The notes beneath the pieces were generated by a model. That model did not search any database. It was not told where the DNA came from and saw nothing but the letters and a program-made list of their open reading frames with translations. A program made the position numbers and the translations under genes. 64,000 nt of DNA from Novosphingobium sp. (GTDB lineage Bacteria; Pseudomonadota; Alphaproteobacteria; Sphingomonadales; Sphingomonadaceae): positions 62,001-126,000 of the forward strand of contig JADJYM010000011.1 in assembly GCA_016719755.1 (NCBI GenBank), written 5' to 3'. This document shows positions 1-8,405 of this stretch, piece by piece (position 1 is the first letter of the stretch; every line of letters starts with the position of its first letter).

Positions 1-1
1 C

Positions 2-418
2 TGCATGGAGGTCACGCTGGATCCCGGTGCCTTGGACATCGAATCGCAGAACAAATGGACCTGGACGCTGCCCACGCCCACCCGCAGGCCGTTCCGGGAG
101 GCCCGGCTGCGGATCGACGCTGATGCCGGCGATGGATGCGTGCCCACTGACCTGTTGGCCCTCGTCGCCGATGCGATGGCCGCTCAGCGCCTCGTGCTCG
201 CCTCACCCGAACTCAGCCTGACCCAGCTCGCCAAGCGGGAAGGGCGGTGCCGGACCCAGCTGGCCAGGCTGCTGCGGCTCTCGTGGTTGAGCCCCCGGAT
301 CATCGAGGCGATCGCCGAAGGATCGCAGCCCAAAGGGGCTGACCGGCGCGCCCTCCTGATCTGGGACATGCCGATCGACTGGTCCGAGCAGGAACGGCAG
401 TTCGGGTTCGCCGCCTGA
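2..418 (+). CDS. C-terminal part of a large serine recombinase (cut by window edge)
   Basis: The reading frame is open to the left edge, so this is the 3' end of a longer gene. The visible 137 residues resemble the tail of sphingomonad serine recombinases: a segment like VTLDPGAL, a TPTRRPFREA strand, then a helical HTH-like part (LTQLAKREGRCRTQLARLLR) and the closing IDWSEQERQFGF. In full-length relatives the catalytic resolvase domain lies far upstream and is not visible here. Such enzymes integrate or excise phages and islands. The gene stops about 200 bp before a tRNA-Leu, so it may mark one end of an integrated element. Family assignment is from remembered motifs only. Confidence 0.6.
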   Translation, partial: CMEVTLDPGALDIESQNKWTWTLPTPTRRPFREARLRIDADAGDGCVPTDLLALVADAMAAQRLVLASPELSLTQLAKREGRCRTQLARLLRLSWLSPRIIEAIAEGSQPKGADRRALLIWDMPIDWSEQERQFGFAA

Positions 419-615
419 GCGCCAATCAATCCAACAAATCGAGGTGAAGCCGGGTTCTCGCGGGCAGAGAATCCGGCATATTTTTGGCCTCAGCGCCGCC
501 AGCGCAGAGTCTCTGGCTTCACCTTGAGTTTGATGTGCCGCCAGAACCCGCGGAACTGCGCCATTCCTGGCTGCAGGTGCCCTGAGGCGAAAATCTGTTA
601 CCTCGAAAGACTGAT

Positions 616-702
616 TGGTGCGGTCGAGAAGACTCGAACTTCCACGGGCTTTCGCCCACAACGACCTCAACGTTGCGCGTCTACCAGTTCCGCCACGACC
701 GC
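616..702 (-). tRNA. tRNA-Leu (anticodon GAG)
   Basis: The minus strand folds as a class II tRNA. The 7-bp acceptor stem GCGGTCG pairs with CGACCGC, a GGTAGACGC D-loop follows, and the anticodon stem CAACG/CGTTG encloses loop TTGAGGT (anticodon GAG). There is a long variable arm, a T-arm with GTTCGAGTC, discriminator A and an encoded CCA. Confidence 0.95.
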
Positions 703-758
703 TAAATCAACGGGGCGGCATCGGCAAACGCCGGACGCCCCGGGGGGGTAGGAGCGGG

Positions 759-787
759 CCATTAGCAAAGGGCCGGGGGGGCTGCAA
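759..787 (-). promoter_or_regulatory. Possible sigma-70 promoter of tRNA-Leu(GAG)
   Basis: On the minus strand TTGCAG is followed, 17 bp later, by TAATGG, about 57 bp upstream of the tRNA. Spacing is ideal, but the match is only moderate. Confidence 0.35.
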
Positions 788-887
788 GGCCTCTCTGGGG
801 TAATCTTGCGACTTATATCTGTCCCGGCTGTGGACGGCCGGATTTCCGCGATTGCGGGTTTGGTGAACAGGGCGTTCACCTTGGGCC

Positions 888-1105
888 ATGAGCCTGCTTG
901 CCCCTCTGTTGCTGATCTCTGCGGCTGCGCTGCCTGCAGCAGCGCCGTCCCAACCGCCGGCCGCCGCGCGGCGGGTTGCGGTGGTGGTGCGGGTCCAGGC
1001 GGAAGTGCTTCGCGCCGAGCGTGCGGCGCCGGAGGCAGGGGCAGGCCGCCCTGAGCGGCAGGTTATGCGCCGCCGCGGCGGCAGATGCTGGTCGAGTTCG
1101 ATTGA
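888..1105 (+). CDS. Small putative exported protein, apparently frameshifted
   Basis: An ATG at 888 opens a reading frame with a hydrophobic, Ala/Leu-rich start (MSLLAPLLLISAAALPAAA) like a signal peptide. It continues to RQVM near 1068. Beyond that the frame reads arginine-rich, unlikely protein, whereas the next frame gives PRRQMLVEFD and a stop at 1103-1105, a natural ending. The shift lies in the CGCCGCCGCGGCGG stretch around 1068-1080. The corrected protein would be about 72 residues. I do not recognise a function. It may be intact with a sequencing error, a true pseudogene, or not a gene. Confidence 0.35.
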
Positions 1106-1123
1106 GCGGAGACCGGCTCCGGC

Positions 1124-2003
1124 TCAGCCGGGCTTCCAGCCGAACTTGGCGCGCACCGCTGCCTTGGGCACGGGCACAAGCGCCTCATTGATCTGCACGC
1201 TTTCGCCGGGGGCGAGGACGCGCTTGGGCGCGCGGATTTCGGCCAGATAGACCTGCCGGTTGCGGCTGTCGAACAGGACCACCAGGATCGGCGGCACGCT
1301 GCGCGATGTCGAGGCGGTATTCGTCACCGTGCCGCTGACGCCGAAAAACCACGAATGATCGGGCAGTTGCCGCCGGTCCTGCTGCTTGGCCGGGAAGTCC
1401 AGCTTCAGGCCGGGCTGCGCTTCGGCAAACAGGGGGCGGGCAAAGGGCATCCAGCTGGGCAGGCCGTACCACGCGGTGGCCCCGACTGCGCCCAGCGCCG
1501 CGAGCGCAAACAGGATTGCGGCAATGGTCCACATCCGGGCCGGATTGCGGCGCGGACGGAACGGAGGTTCATGCGCGAAACTTGAATAGTCGCCGTCATC
1601 TTCCTGGCGCGCACGTTCGAACCCGGGATCGACATAGACCGGCGGCGGAGGCGGCGGCAGCGCATCTTCCGGTTCGGGGTCCGGTCCAGGCGCGGCAGCG
1701 GCAGGCGGGGGAGGGGCGCCCTCTGGATCGGGCTCGGGGTCGCGCTGCTGTGGAGGCTCCACGGCAGGTTCAGGCTCTGTCGGCGCGGCTGGCCTGACCG
1801 GTTCGGGCGGGGGCTGGCTCGCTTGCCGGTGGAGGCGGCGGCGCGGGCGGGGCTGCCCCCGGAGCCGGGCGCGGCGCCAGTTCCGGGCCCTCCTGGTACC
1901 AGCTGTGCCGGCACTTGGCGCAGCGCACGGTCCGCCCTTCCACCCCGATTGCCGTATCGGGAACGACGTAGCGCGTCGCGCAGGCGGGGCAGGCGATGAT
2001 CAT
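1124..2003 (-). CDS. Zinc-ribbon / DUF3426 single-pass membrane protein, frameshifted in this assembly
   Basis: The N-terminus starting at 2003 (MIIACPACATRYVVPD) is the MJ0042-type zinc-ribbon finger with two CxxC pairs (CPAC and CAKC). A proline-rich linker follows, then, in another frame, one membrane segment (WTIAAILFALAALGAVGATA) and an extracytoplasmic DUF3426-like domain ending at 1124. The frames do not join: the first runs into a stop at 1770, the second is open upstream. The switch fits a one-base change in the G5 run at 1809-1813. Both halves keep family-like sequence, so an assembly error is likely. The gene is divergent from ftsE, as I recall for sphingomonads. Function unknown. 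Confidence 0.75.
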
Positions 2004-2156
2004 GGCTTTGACGTTAAACATGTTGCAGTGCATCGCGGCAAGCGCCAGCGGACCAAGGAAAGGCGGCAATCCCCTTTTTCCACATGGATTGGCCGCTATA
2101 GCCCCAATGCCCGACGCACCTTGCTGGACTGACCGCCATTTCACGACCCCTGCCCA

Positions 2157-2885
2157 ATGACCAGCGCCGCCGACGGGGAGATCGTCCACTTCGAAAACGT
2201 GGGGCTGCGGTATGGCACCGACCGCGAGGTGCTGAGCGATGTGTCTTTCACGCTGTTCCCGGGCAGCTTCTATTTCCTGACCGGGGCAAGCGGCGCGGGC
2301 AAGACCTCGCTGCTCAAGCTGCTTTACCTGGCCCAGCGCCCCTCGCGCGGGATGATCCGGATGTTCGGAACCGACGCGATCACCATGCCGCGCGAAAGCC
2401 TGCCAATGCTGCGGCGGCGACTGGGTGTGGTGTTCCAGGACTTCAGGCTGGTTGCGCACCTGTCCGCCTTCGACAATGTCGCTTTGCCGCTGCGCGTGGC
2501 AGGAGTGAGCGAGCGCGAGCTGGCCAAGCCCGTGGCCGATATGCTGGAATGGGTCGGTTTGACCGAGCGGATGCATGCGCGGCCCGCCCAGCTTTCCGGT
2601 GGCGAGCAGCAGCGCGTGGCCATCGCCCGCGCGGTGATCGGCCGCCCCGATATGCTGGTGGCGGACGAGCCAACCGGCAACGTCGATCCGGAAATGGCGA
2701 TCAAGCTGCTGCGCCTGTTCGAGGCGCTTAACCGGCTGGGGACGACGGTGGTGGTCGCCACCCACGATCTTCACCTGCTGAAAAAGGTTCCCGATTCGCT
2801 GATCATGCGGCTGGACAAGGGGCGCCTGTCCGATCCGACCGGCGCGCTGCGCTATCCGCCCCGGCCCGCCGCGGCGAGGGTCTAG
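2157..2885 (+). CDS. ftsE: Cell division ATP-binding protein FtsE
   Basis: This is a 242-residue ABC ATPase. Walker A GASGAGKT is at residues 43-50, the signature is LSGGEQQRVAIARA, Walker B is MLVADEPTGN, and the switch His is in VVATHD. The order and length fit FtsE, which pairs with FtsX at the septum and controls periplasmic peptidoglycan hydrolysis during division. ftsX begins 3 bp after the stop, so the two are one transcription unit. The ATG at 2157 puts the conserved strand IVHFENVGLRYG near residue 9, as usual for the family. Confidence 0.95.
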   Translation: MTSAADGEIVHFENVGLRYGTDREVLSDVSFTLFPGSFYFLTGASGAGKTSLLKLLYLAQRPSRGMIRMFGTDAITMPRESLPMLRRRLGVVFQDFRLVAHLSAFDNVALPLRVAGVSERELAKPVADMLEWVGLTERMHARPAQLSGGEQQRVAIARAVIGRPDMLVADEPTGNVDPEMAIKLLRLFEALNRLGTTVVVATHDLHLLKKVPDSLIMRLDKGRLSDPTGALRYPPRPAAARV

Positions 2886-2888
2886 GCG

Positions 2889-3827
2889 ATGGCGCTCAAG
2901 CTTCCCTCGATGATGCCAGGTGCTTTGGCGCGCGGCTGGCGTTCGCTCTCGGGCGGAGATGCCCTGCTGGTCCAGCAGGGTCGGCTGGCTGGCCCGATGC
3001 CATGGGTGATTGCGATCATGGTCGCGCTGACAGTGATTGCCGCCGCCGCTGGTCTGGCGCTGGCCAACACGGCCCGCAACGCCGCCGACGAACTGTCGGG
3101 CGGCATCACGGTTCAGGTGATTGAGGCCAATCCCGCCGAGCGCGAGCGTCAGGCCCAGGCCGCCCTGCGGGTGCTGCGCGAAACGCCGGGGGTGGTTTCC
3201 GCCAAGGCCGTGTCGCAAGCCGAAGTGGAGCGGCTGATCGAGCCCTGGCTCGGCACCCGCGCGGCGGGGGACGAGGATATTCCCGTGCCCGCGCTGGTCG
3301 ATGCGCGGCTGCGTGATCCGGTGGACGGCGAAATGCTGGGCGCGATGCGGCGGCTGGTGCGGCAGGTCGCTCCGGCGGCGCGCGTCGATGCGCAGTCAAG
3401 CTGGCTGGGGCCGGTCTTCGGAGCGATCGATTCGCTGCAATGGCTGGCCCTGGCGCTGGTCGGCCTGCTGGCTGCGGCCACCTGCGCGGCGGTGCTGCTG
3501 GCGGTGCGGACCGCGCTCGGCTCCAACCGCGACACGATCGAGATTGTCCACCTGCTGGGCGGGACCGATGTCCAGATCGCGCGGATCTTTCAGCGTTCGG
3601 TTGCCTTCGATGCGGCTGGCGGCGGGGCGCTGGGTCTGGCGCTGGGCCTGGTCGCGGTGCTGTTCCTGGGGCAGCGCTTTGCCGGGCTGGGGGCCGGGCT
3701 GGTCAGCGCGGGGGCACTGGGCTGGCAGGACTGGCTGTTGCTGGCGCTGATCCCGATTGCCGGGGTCTGCCTGGCCATGGTGACCGCGCGCCTTGCCGTG
3801 GTCCGCGCCCTGCGGCGGATGCTGTGA
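2889..3827 (+). CDS. ftsX: Cell division protein FtsX
   Basis: A 312-residue membrane protein directly after ftsE. It has an N-terminal membrane segment around residues 38-60, an extracytoplasmic region of about 100 residues, and a C-terminal FtsX permease domain with three membrane segments and the family-like TIEIVHLLGGTD region. It is the membrane partner of FtsE and transmits ATPase activity to cell-wall hydrolases. Its stop overlaps the GTG of the next gene (GTGA at 3824-3827), suggesting translational coupling. Confidence 0.93.
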   Translation: MALKLPSMMPGALARGWRSLSGGDALLVQQGRLAGPMPWVIAIMVALTVIAAAAGLALANTARNAADELSGGITVQVIEANPAERERQAQAALRVLRETPGVVSAKAVSQAEVERLIEPWLGTRAAGDEDIPVPALVDARLRDPVDGEMLGAMRRLVRQVAPAARVDAQSSWLGPVFGAIDSLQWLALALVGLLAAATCAAVLLAVRTALGSNRDTIEIVHLLGGTDVQIARIFQRSVAFDAAGGGALGLALGLVAVLFLGQRFAGLGAGLVSAGALGWQDWLLLALIPIAGVCLAMVTARLAVVRALRRML

Positions 3828-4374
3828 GCAGCGGGCGCGGCCTGTTCCGGCGGCTTGCCTCGGTCCTGCTGCTGGGCTGGGCGCTGGGTTTCCTGTGGTT
3901 CGCCGTGATGCTGCCCCAGCCGGCGGGCGAGCAGCGCACCGATGCCGTCGTGGTGCTGACCGGCGGCAAGGGCCGGATCGACCGGGCCTTGCTGGCGCTG
4001 GACAAGGGCTGGGCGGACGAACTGCTGGTTTCGGGCGTGGATCGCCACGTCAAACCGCACGAATTTGCGCTTGAGTACAAGGTTGCTGCGGCGCGGATGG
4101 CCTGCTGCGTCACCCTGGGGTTCGAAGCGGTCGATACCCGTTCCAACGCGCTGGAAACCGCGCGCTGGCTGGCGCGGAACAAGGTTCGCACCGTGCGGCT
4201 GGTCACCAGTGACTGGCATATGCGGCGCGCCGCGCTCGAACTGCGCCGCGCCGCGCCAGAAGGCGTCACCATTGTCGAGGACGCGGTGTCTTCGCAGCCC
4301 AGCCTCAGGATCCTGTTCCTGAGTACCACAAGCTGCTGGCGCGCCTGCTGGCCCGCGCGGTAGGAGCCGGCTGA
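3824..4374 (+). CDS. YdcF-like DUF218 membrane protein, frameshifted near its end
   Basis: A GTG start overlaps the ftsX stop. One N-terminal membrane segment is followed by a DUF218 (YdcF/SanA-like) domain: DAVVVLTGGKGRIDRAL, ETARWLARN and LVTSDWHMRRA. The frame as given ends at 4363 with an unlikely tail (STTSCWRACWPAR). Restoring one G at about 4320-4322 gives LFLEYHKLLARLLARAVGAG and a stop at 4372-4374 that shares its A with the plsC ATG (TGATG). That restored coupling argues the frameshift is a sequence error. The family is linked to cell-envelope functions; the substrate is unknown. Confidence 0.8.
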
Positions 4375-5093
4375 TGACGCGCCTGTTCGATATTCCCCGC
4401 AGCCTTGCCTTCTACGCGGCTTTCTATGGCGGCAGCGTGCCGATCGTGCTGGCCTCGGTCGTGTTGCTGTTGCTGGGCTCCGAGCGGCGGTTCCGCAGCG
4501 CGGTTCATGCCTGGTCGGGCTGGCACCGGCTCTGCGCCAGATGGCTGCTGGGTCAGCAGGTGCGGATCGAAGGCGCGCTGCCCGAAGGGCCGGTGCTGGT
4601 CGCGGTCAAGCATGAAAGCTTTTTCGAGGCGATCGACCTGCCAACCCTGCTGCCCCTGCCGGTGGTCTTCGCCAAGGCGGAACTGCTGCGCATCCCGCTG
4701 TGGGGCCTGGCCGGAGGACGCTATGGCCTGGTGGCGGTGGAGCGCGAGCAGGGCGCCAAGGCGCTGCGCCGGATGATTGGCGCCGCGCGCGAGCGTTCGG
4801 GCAATGGCGCGCGCCCGCTGGCGATCTTTCCCGAGGGCACCCGTGTGCCGCACGGCACCGCGCCCGAACTCAAGTCCGGGTTCGCGGGGCTCTACAAGCT
4901 GCTCGACTTGCCGGTGGTCGCGGTGGCGGTCGATTCGGGGCCGCTGTATCACCGGCTGTGGAAGCGGCCCGGAACAATCACCTACCGCTTCTCCGAAGTC
5001 ATTCCCAATGGACTGCCCCGCCATGAGGCCGAGGAGCGTGTCCACGGCGCGATGAACGCGCTCAACCCGCCCATTCCGGCCGAACCGGCGTGA
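4374..5093 (+). CDS. plsC: 1-acyl-sn-glycerol-3-phosphate acyltransferase
   Basis: A 239-residue PlsC-family enzyme. It acylates lysophosphatidate to phosphatidate in phospholipid synthesis at the inner membrane. The N-terminal membrane segment covers residues 13-35. The acyltransferase block I is H80-ESFF-E85, an HX4E variant of HX4D. Block III is FPEGTR at residues 152-157. The gene lies in the ftsEX-YdcF run and its stop overlaps the GTG of the transporter gene downstream (GTGA at 5090-5093). Confidence 0.9.
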   Translation: MTRLFDIPRSLAFYAAFYGGSVPIVLASVVLLLLGSERRFRSAVHAWSGWHRLCARWLLGQQVRIEGALPEGPVLVAVKHESFFEAIDLPTLLPLPVVFAKAELLRIPLWGLAGGRYGLVAVEREQGAKALRRMIGAARERSGNGARPLAIFPEGTRVPHGTAPELKSGFAGLYKLLDLPVVAVAVDSGPLYHRLWKRPGTITYRFSEVIPNGLPRHEAEERVHGAMNALNPPIPAEPA

Positions 5094-6346
5094 ACCCGCC
5101 CGAGGAAGGCCGCGACCTTTTCGAAGTGCTGGGGCCGGGGCTGGTCACCGGCGCGGCGGATGACGATCCCAGCGGGGTCGGCACCTACAGCCAGGTCGGC
5201 GCGCAGTTCGGCTATGGACTCGCCTGGACGATGTTCTTCGGCTTTCCGCTGCTCGCCTCGATCCAGGCGATCTGCGCGCGGATCGGGGCGACCACCGGCA
5301 TGGGCATCGCCCAGAACCTGCGGCGGCATTATCCCGTTGCCGTGCTGCGGATCGTCGTGCTGCTGTTGCTGGTGGCCAACGTCATCAACCTGGGGGCGGA
5401 CCTGGGAGCGATGGCGGCGGCGCTCGGCCTGCTGATCCCCGGCCCCCTGCTGCTCTATACCGCGCTGTTCGGCCTGGCGAGCGTGCTGCTGGAAGTGTTC
5501 GTCAGCTATACCCGCTATGCCCGGGTGCTCAAATGGGCGACTCTTTCGCTGTTTGCCTATGTCGGGGTGGTTTTCGTGGCCGACGTTCCGCTGGCCGAGG
5601 CGGCGCGCGGCACGCTGGTGCCCAGCTTCACCTTCGACCGCGAGCACGCCATGGCGCTTGTCGCGATTTTCGGAACCACGATCAGCCCCTACCTGTTCTT
5701 CTGGCAGGCCGGACAAGAGGTTGAAGAGCAGCACCGCCGCCACGTCAAGCCGCTGATGGTCAGCCCGCGCAAGGCCGGGCGGGAACTTGCGCGGATTCGC
5801 ACCGACACGCTGGTCGGCATGGGCTTTTCGCACATTGTCGCACTGTTCATCGTCATCGCCACGGCGGCGACGCTGCACGCCAACGGCGTGCGCGAGATCG
5901 AAAGCGCCGCGCAGGCAGCGGAAGCCCTGCGCCCGATCGCGGGCAACCTCGCCTTTGCATTGTTCGCCATCGGCATCATCGGTACCGGTATGCTGGCCGT
6001 GCCGATCCTGGCCGGCAGCGCGGCCTATGCGGTCAGCGAGACGTTTGGCTGGACCGAGGGGCTGGATCGCAAACCGCGCGAGGCCAAGGCGTTCTACGGG
6101 GTGATTGCGCTCGCGACGCTGGGCGGGGTGGCGCTCAACTTCCTGGCAATCGACCCGATGAAGGCGCTGTACTGGGCCGCCGTGGTTAACGGCCTGCTCG
6201 CGCCGCCGCTGATGGTGGTGACCATGCTGATCGCCCGCAATCCCAAAGTCATGGGCAAGCTCACGATTTCGCGGCGGCTGGCGTTCGGCGGGTGGCTTTC
6301 GACCGCGGTGATGTGGATCGTGGCGGGCGTGTTCCTGCTCAGTTGA
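5090..6346 (+). CDS. NRAMP-family divalent metal transporter (divergent subgroup)
   Basis: A 418-residue protein with about eleven membrane segments. It starts with GTG overlapping the plsC stop. The family signature in the first helix is GPGLVTGAADDDPSGVGTYSQ, where classical MntH/NRAMP proteins have DPGN. The sixth-helix region reads GTTISPYLFFWQAGQEVEE, so the metal-coordinating Met of the classical MPH motif is missing. It is therefore an NRAMP relative whose ion may not be Mn2+ or Fe2+. It is co-directional with plsC, without an obvious functional link. Confidence 0.85.
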   Translation: MNPPEEGRDLFEVLGPGLVTGAADDDPSGVGTYSQVGAQFGYGLAWTMFFGFPLLASIQAICARIGATTGMGIAQNLRRHYPVAVLRIVVLLLLVANVINLGADLGAMAAALGLLIPGPLLLYTALFGLASVLLEVFVSYTRYARVLKWATLSLFAYVGVVFVADVPLAEAARGTLVPSFTFDREHAMALVAIFGTTISPYLFFWQAGQEVEEQHRRHVKPLMVSPRKAGRELARIRTDTLVGMGFSHIVALFIVIATAATLHANGVREIESAAQAAEALRPIAGNLAFALFAIGIIGTGMLAVPILAGSAAYAVSETFGWTEGLDRKPREAKAFYGVIALATLGGVALNFLAIDPMKALYWAAVVNGLLAPPLMVVTMLIARNPKVMGKLTISRRLAFGGWLSTAVMWIVAGVFLLS

Positions 6347-6352
6347 GCTGCA

Positions 6353-7264
6353 TTACTTCCCGTGATCGCTGCGCCCGAAGTCGGGCCGGTCGTCGTCCTG
6401 GCCCTGTTCGATGATCGAGCGGCGGATTGCGCGGGTGCGGGTGAAGTGGTCGAACAATTGCTGGCCGTCACCCACCCGGATCGCCCGTTGCAGGGCAGTC
6501 AGATCCTCGGTGAAGCGCTGGAGCATGTCGAGCACGGCGTCCTTGTTGGACAGGAACACATCGCGCCACATGGTCGGATCGGACGCGGCGATGCGGGTGA
6601 AATCGCGGAAGCCGCCCGCCGAATACTTGATCACCTCGCTTTGCGTCACGCCTTCCAGGTCATCGGCGGTGCCGACAATGGTATAGGCGATGAGGTGCGG
6701 CAGGTGGCTGGTGACGGCCAGCACCATGTCATGGTGCGCCGCGTCCATCACCTCGACCTTGGCGCCCAGCGCTTCCCAGAAGGCGGAGAGCCCGGCCAGC
6801 AGCGCCGGATCGGCGTCCGCAGGCGGCGTGATGATGCACCAGCGCTGGCGGAACAGGCTGGCAAAGCCGGCGTCCGGGCCGGACCGTTCGGTGCCGGCCA
6901 CCGGGTGGGCGGGGATCACCGCATGGCCGGGCAGGGCCTCGGCCAGGACCTTGGCGACGAACTGCTTGGACGACCCGACATCGCTGACCAGCGCCGCCCG
7001 GGGCAGGGCGTGGGCGAATTCAGCCGCCGCCGCGCCCATCGCGCCGACGGGGACGCACAGGATCACCAGATCGGCATTCTGCACCGCATCGGCAGCACTC
7101 TCGCAGACCTGCCCGACCAGACCCCGCTCCGCCGCGCGCGCGCGGGTCGCCGGGTCGGCGTCGTAGCCGGTGGTCGTCACGTCCGGCAGGTGTTCGCGCA
7201 CCGCCAGCCCGATCGAGCCGCCAAGCAGGCCAAGACCGATGATCGCGACGCGGCGAAAGCTCAC
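6353..7264 (-). CDS. tyrC: Prephenate/arogenate dehydrogenase (tyrosine biosynthesis)
   Basis: A 303-residue NAD(P)-dependent dehydrogenase. The Rossmann glycine motif [12 protein letters not shown] is at the N-terminus. The prephenate dehydrogenase core includes [19 protein letters not shown] and [11 protein letters not shown] with a catalytic-type His. It converts prephenate or arogenate to the tyrosine precursor. Its ATG at 7264 overlaps the hisC stop (ATGA), and the hisC-tyrC pair is common in alphaproteobacteria, where HisC-type aminotransferases can also serve aromatic amino acid synthesis. Whether the substrate is prephenate, arogenate or both cannot be read here. Confidence 0.92.
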   Translation of the reverse strand: MSFRRVAIIGLGLLGGSIGLAVREHLPDVTTTGYDADPATRARAAERGLVGQVCESAADAVQNADLVILCVPVGAMGAAAAEFAHALPRAALVSDVGSSKQFVAKVLAEALPGHAVIPAHPVAGTERSGPDAGFASLFRQRWCIITPPADADPALLAGLSAFWEALGAKVEVMDAAHHDMVLAVTSHLPHLIAYTIVGTADDLEGVTQSEVIKYSAGGFRDFTRIAASDPTMWRDVFLSNKDAVLDMLQRFTEDLTALQRAIRVGDGQQLFDHFTRTRAIRRSIIEQGQDDDRPDFGRSDHGK

Positions 7265-8373
7265 TTCGCGGCCTCCGCCAGGGAGCGGATCGTGGCTGCG
7301 ATGGAGTCCATCTGCGTGGGCGTGCCGATGGTGATGCGCAGCGCCTGCGGCAGACCCTGATTGGGCAGCCAGCGGACGATATAACCCGCCTCAGCCAGGC
7401 CGTTGTAGGCCGCCTCGGCGGTCAGTGTGCCTTCGAACAGGACCAGCAGGAAGTTCGCCTCGCTCGGCAGCACGCGCAGGCCGTGATTGCCCAGTGCCGT
7501 CAGCGCCGCGCCCAGCGCTTCGCGGCCCGCCCGGTTGTGTGCCCGCGAGTGTTCGACGAAAGCCTGATCGGCGACCGCCGCCAGCGCCATCGCCTGGCCG
7601 GAATTGCTGACGTTGAATGGCCCGCGAATGCGGTTGAGCGTATCGACCAGAGCGGGCGCGCCGGTCGCCCAGCCGATCCGTTCGCCTGCCAGTCCGTAGA
7701 TCTTGGAGAACGTGCGCGTCACCAGCACGTTGGGATGGGCGGCGGCCAGCGCCAGCGCGCCGTCATCGTCCTCCGGCGCCAGGTATTCGGCATAGGCCTG
7801 GTCGATCACCAGCACCACGTTGCCCGGAAGCCCCGCGTGCAGGCGCGCGATCTCGCCCTTGGGCAGGAAACTGCCCGTGGGGTTGTTGGGATTGGCGACG
7901 AAGACCACCCGGGTCCGCTCGGTCACGGCGGCAAGCAGGGCATCGACATCGGTGCCGTAGTCGGCATCGGGCGCAACCACCGGCTCCGCCCCGCAGCGCC
8001 GCGCGGCGATATCGTAGACCGAAAAGGAATAGCGCGCGAACAGCACTTCATCCCCCGGTCCGGCATAGCCCTGCGCGGCGATGTGGAGCAGTTCGTCGGA
8101 GCCGGTGCCCATCACCACCAGCGCCGGGTCGATTCCGTGCAGGGCGCCGATCGCGCCGCGCAGCGCGGTGCTGTCGGGATCGGGGTAAAGCGAAGGCGCG
8201 GCGGCATGGGCGCGCGCGGCGAGCGCGGCGGGCGAAGTGCCGAGCGGGTTCTCGTTCGCGGAGAGCTTGATCAGGGGGCGCCCGTCCGCGCCGGTGCTCT
8301 TGCCGGGGACATAGGCGTGGATCGCGGCGATCCACGGCTTGGGCCACGGCCTGGTGGTGGGTGCTTGGTCCAT
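7261..8373 (-). CDS. hisC: Histidinol-phosphate aminotransferase
   Basis: A 370-residue class I/II aminotransferase using pyridoxal phosphate. Visible motifs are [12 protein letters not shown] near the N-terminus, [12 protein letters not shown], and the PLP lysine in [17 protein letters not shown]. It acts on histidinol phosphate and possibly on aromatic keto acids, given its coupling to the prephenate dehydrogenase. I chose the ATG at 8373 because the family-like sequence begins just after it. The longer upstream frame would overlap the divergent metX start. Confidence 0.92.
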   Translation of the reverse strand: MDQAPTTRPWPKPWIAAIHAYVPGKSTGADGRPLIKLSANENPLGTSPAALAARAHAAAPSLYPDPDSTALRGAIGALHGIDPALVVMGTGSDELLHIAAQGYAGPGDEVLFARYSFSVYDIAARRCGAEPVVAPDADYGTDVDALLAAVTERTRVVFVANPNNPTGSFLPKGEIARLHAGLPGNVVLVIDQAYAEYLAPEDDDGALALAAAHPNVLVTRTFSKIYGLAGERIGWATGAPALVDTLNRIRGPFNVSNSGQAMALAAVADQAFVEHSRAHNRAGREALGAALTALGNHGLRVLPSEANFLLVLFEGTLTAEAAYNGLAEAGYIVRWLPNQGLPQALRITIGTPTQMDSIAATIRSLAEAAK

Positions 8374-8405
8374 TGCGTGCTGGCCCTTAGCAGGACGCAG
8401 GGCAA

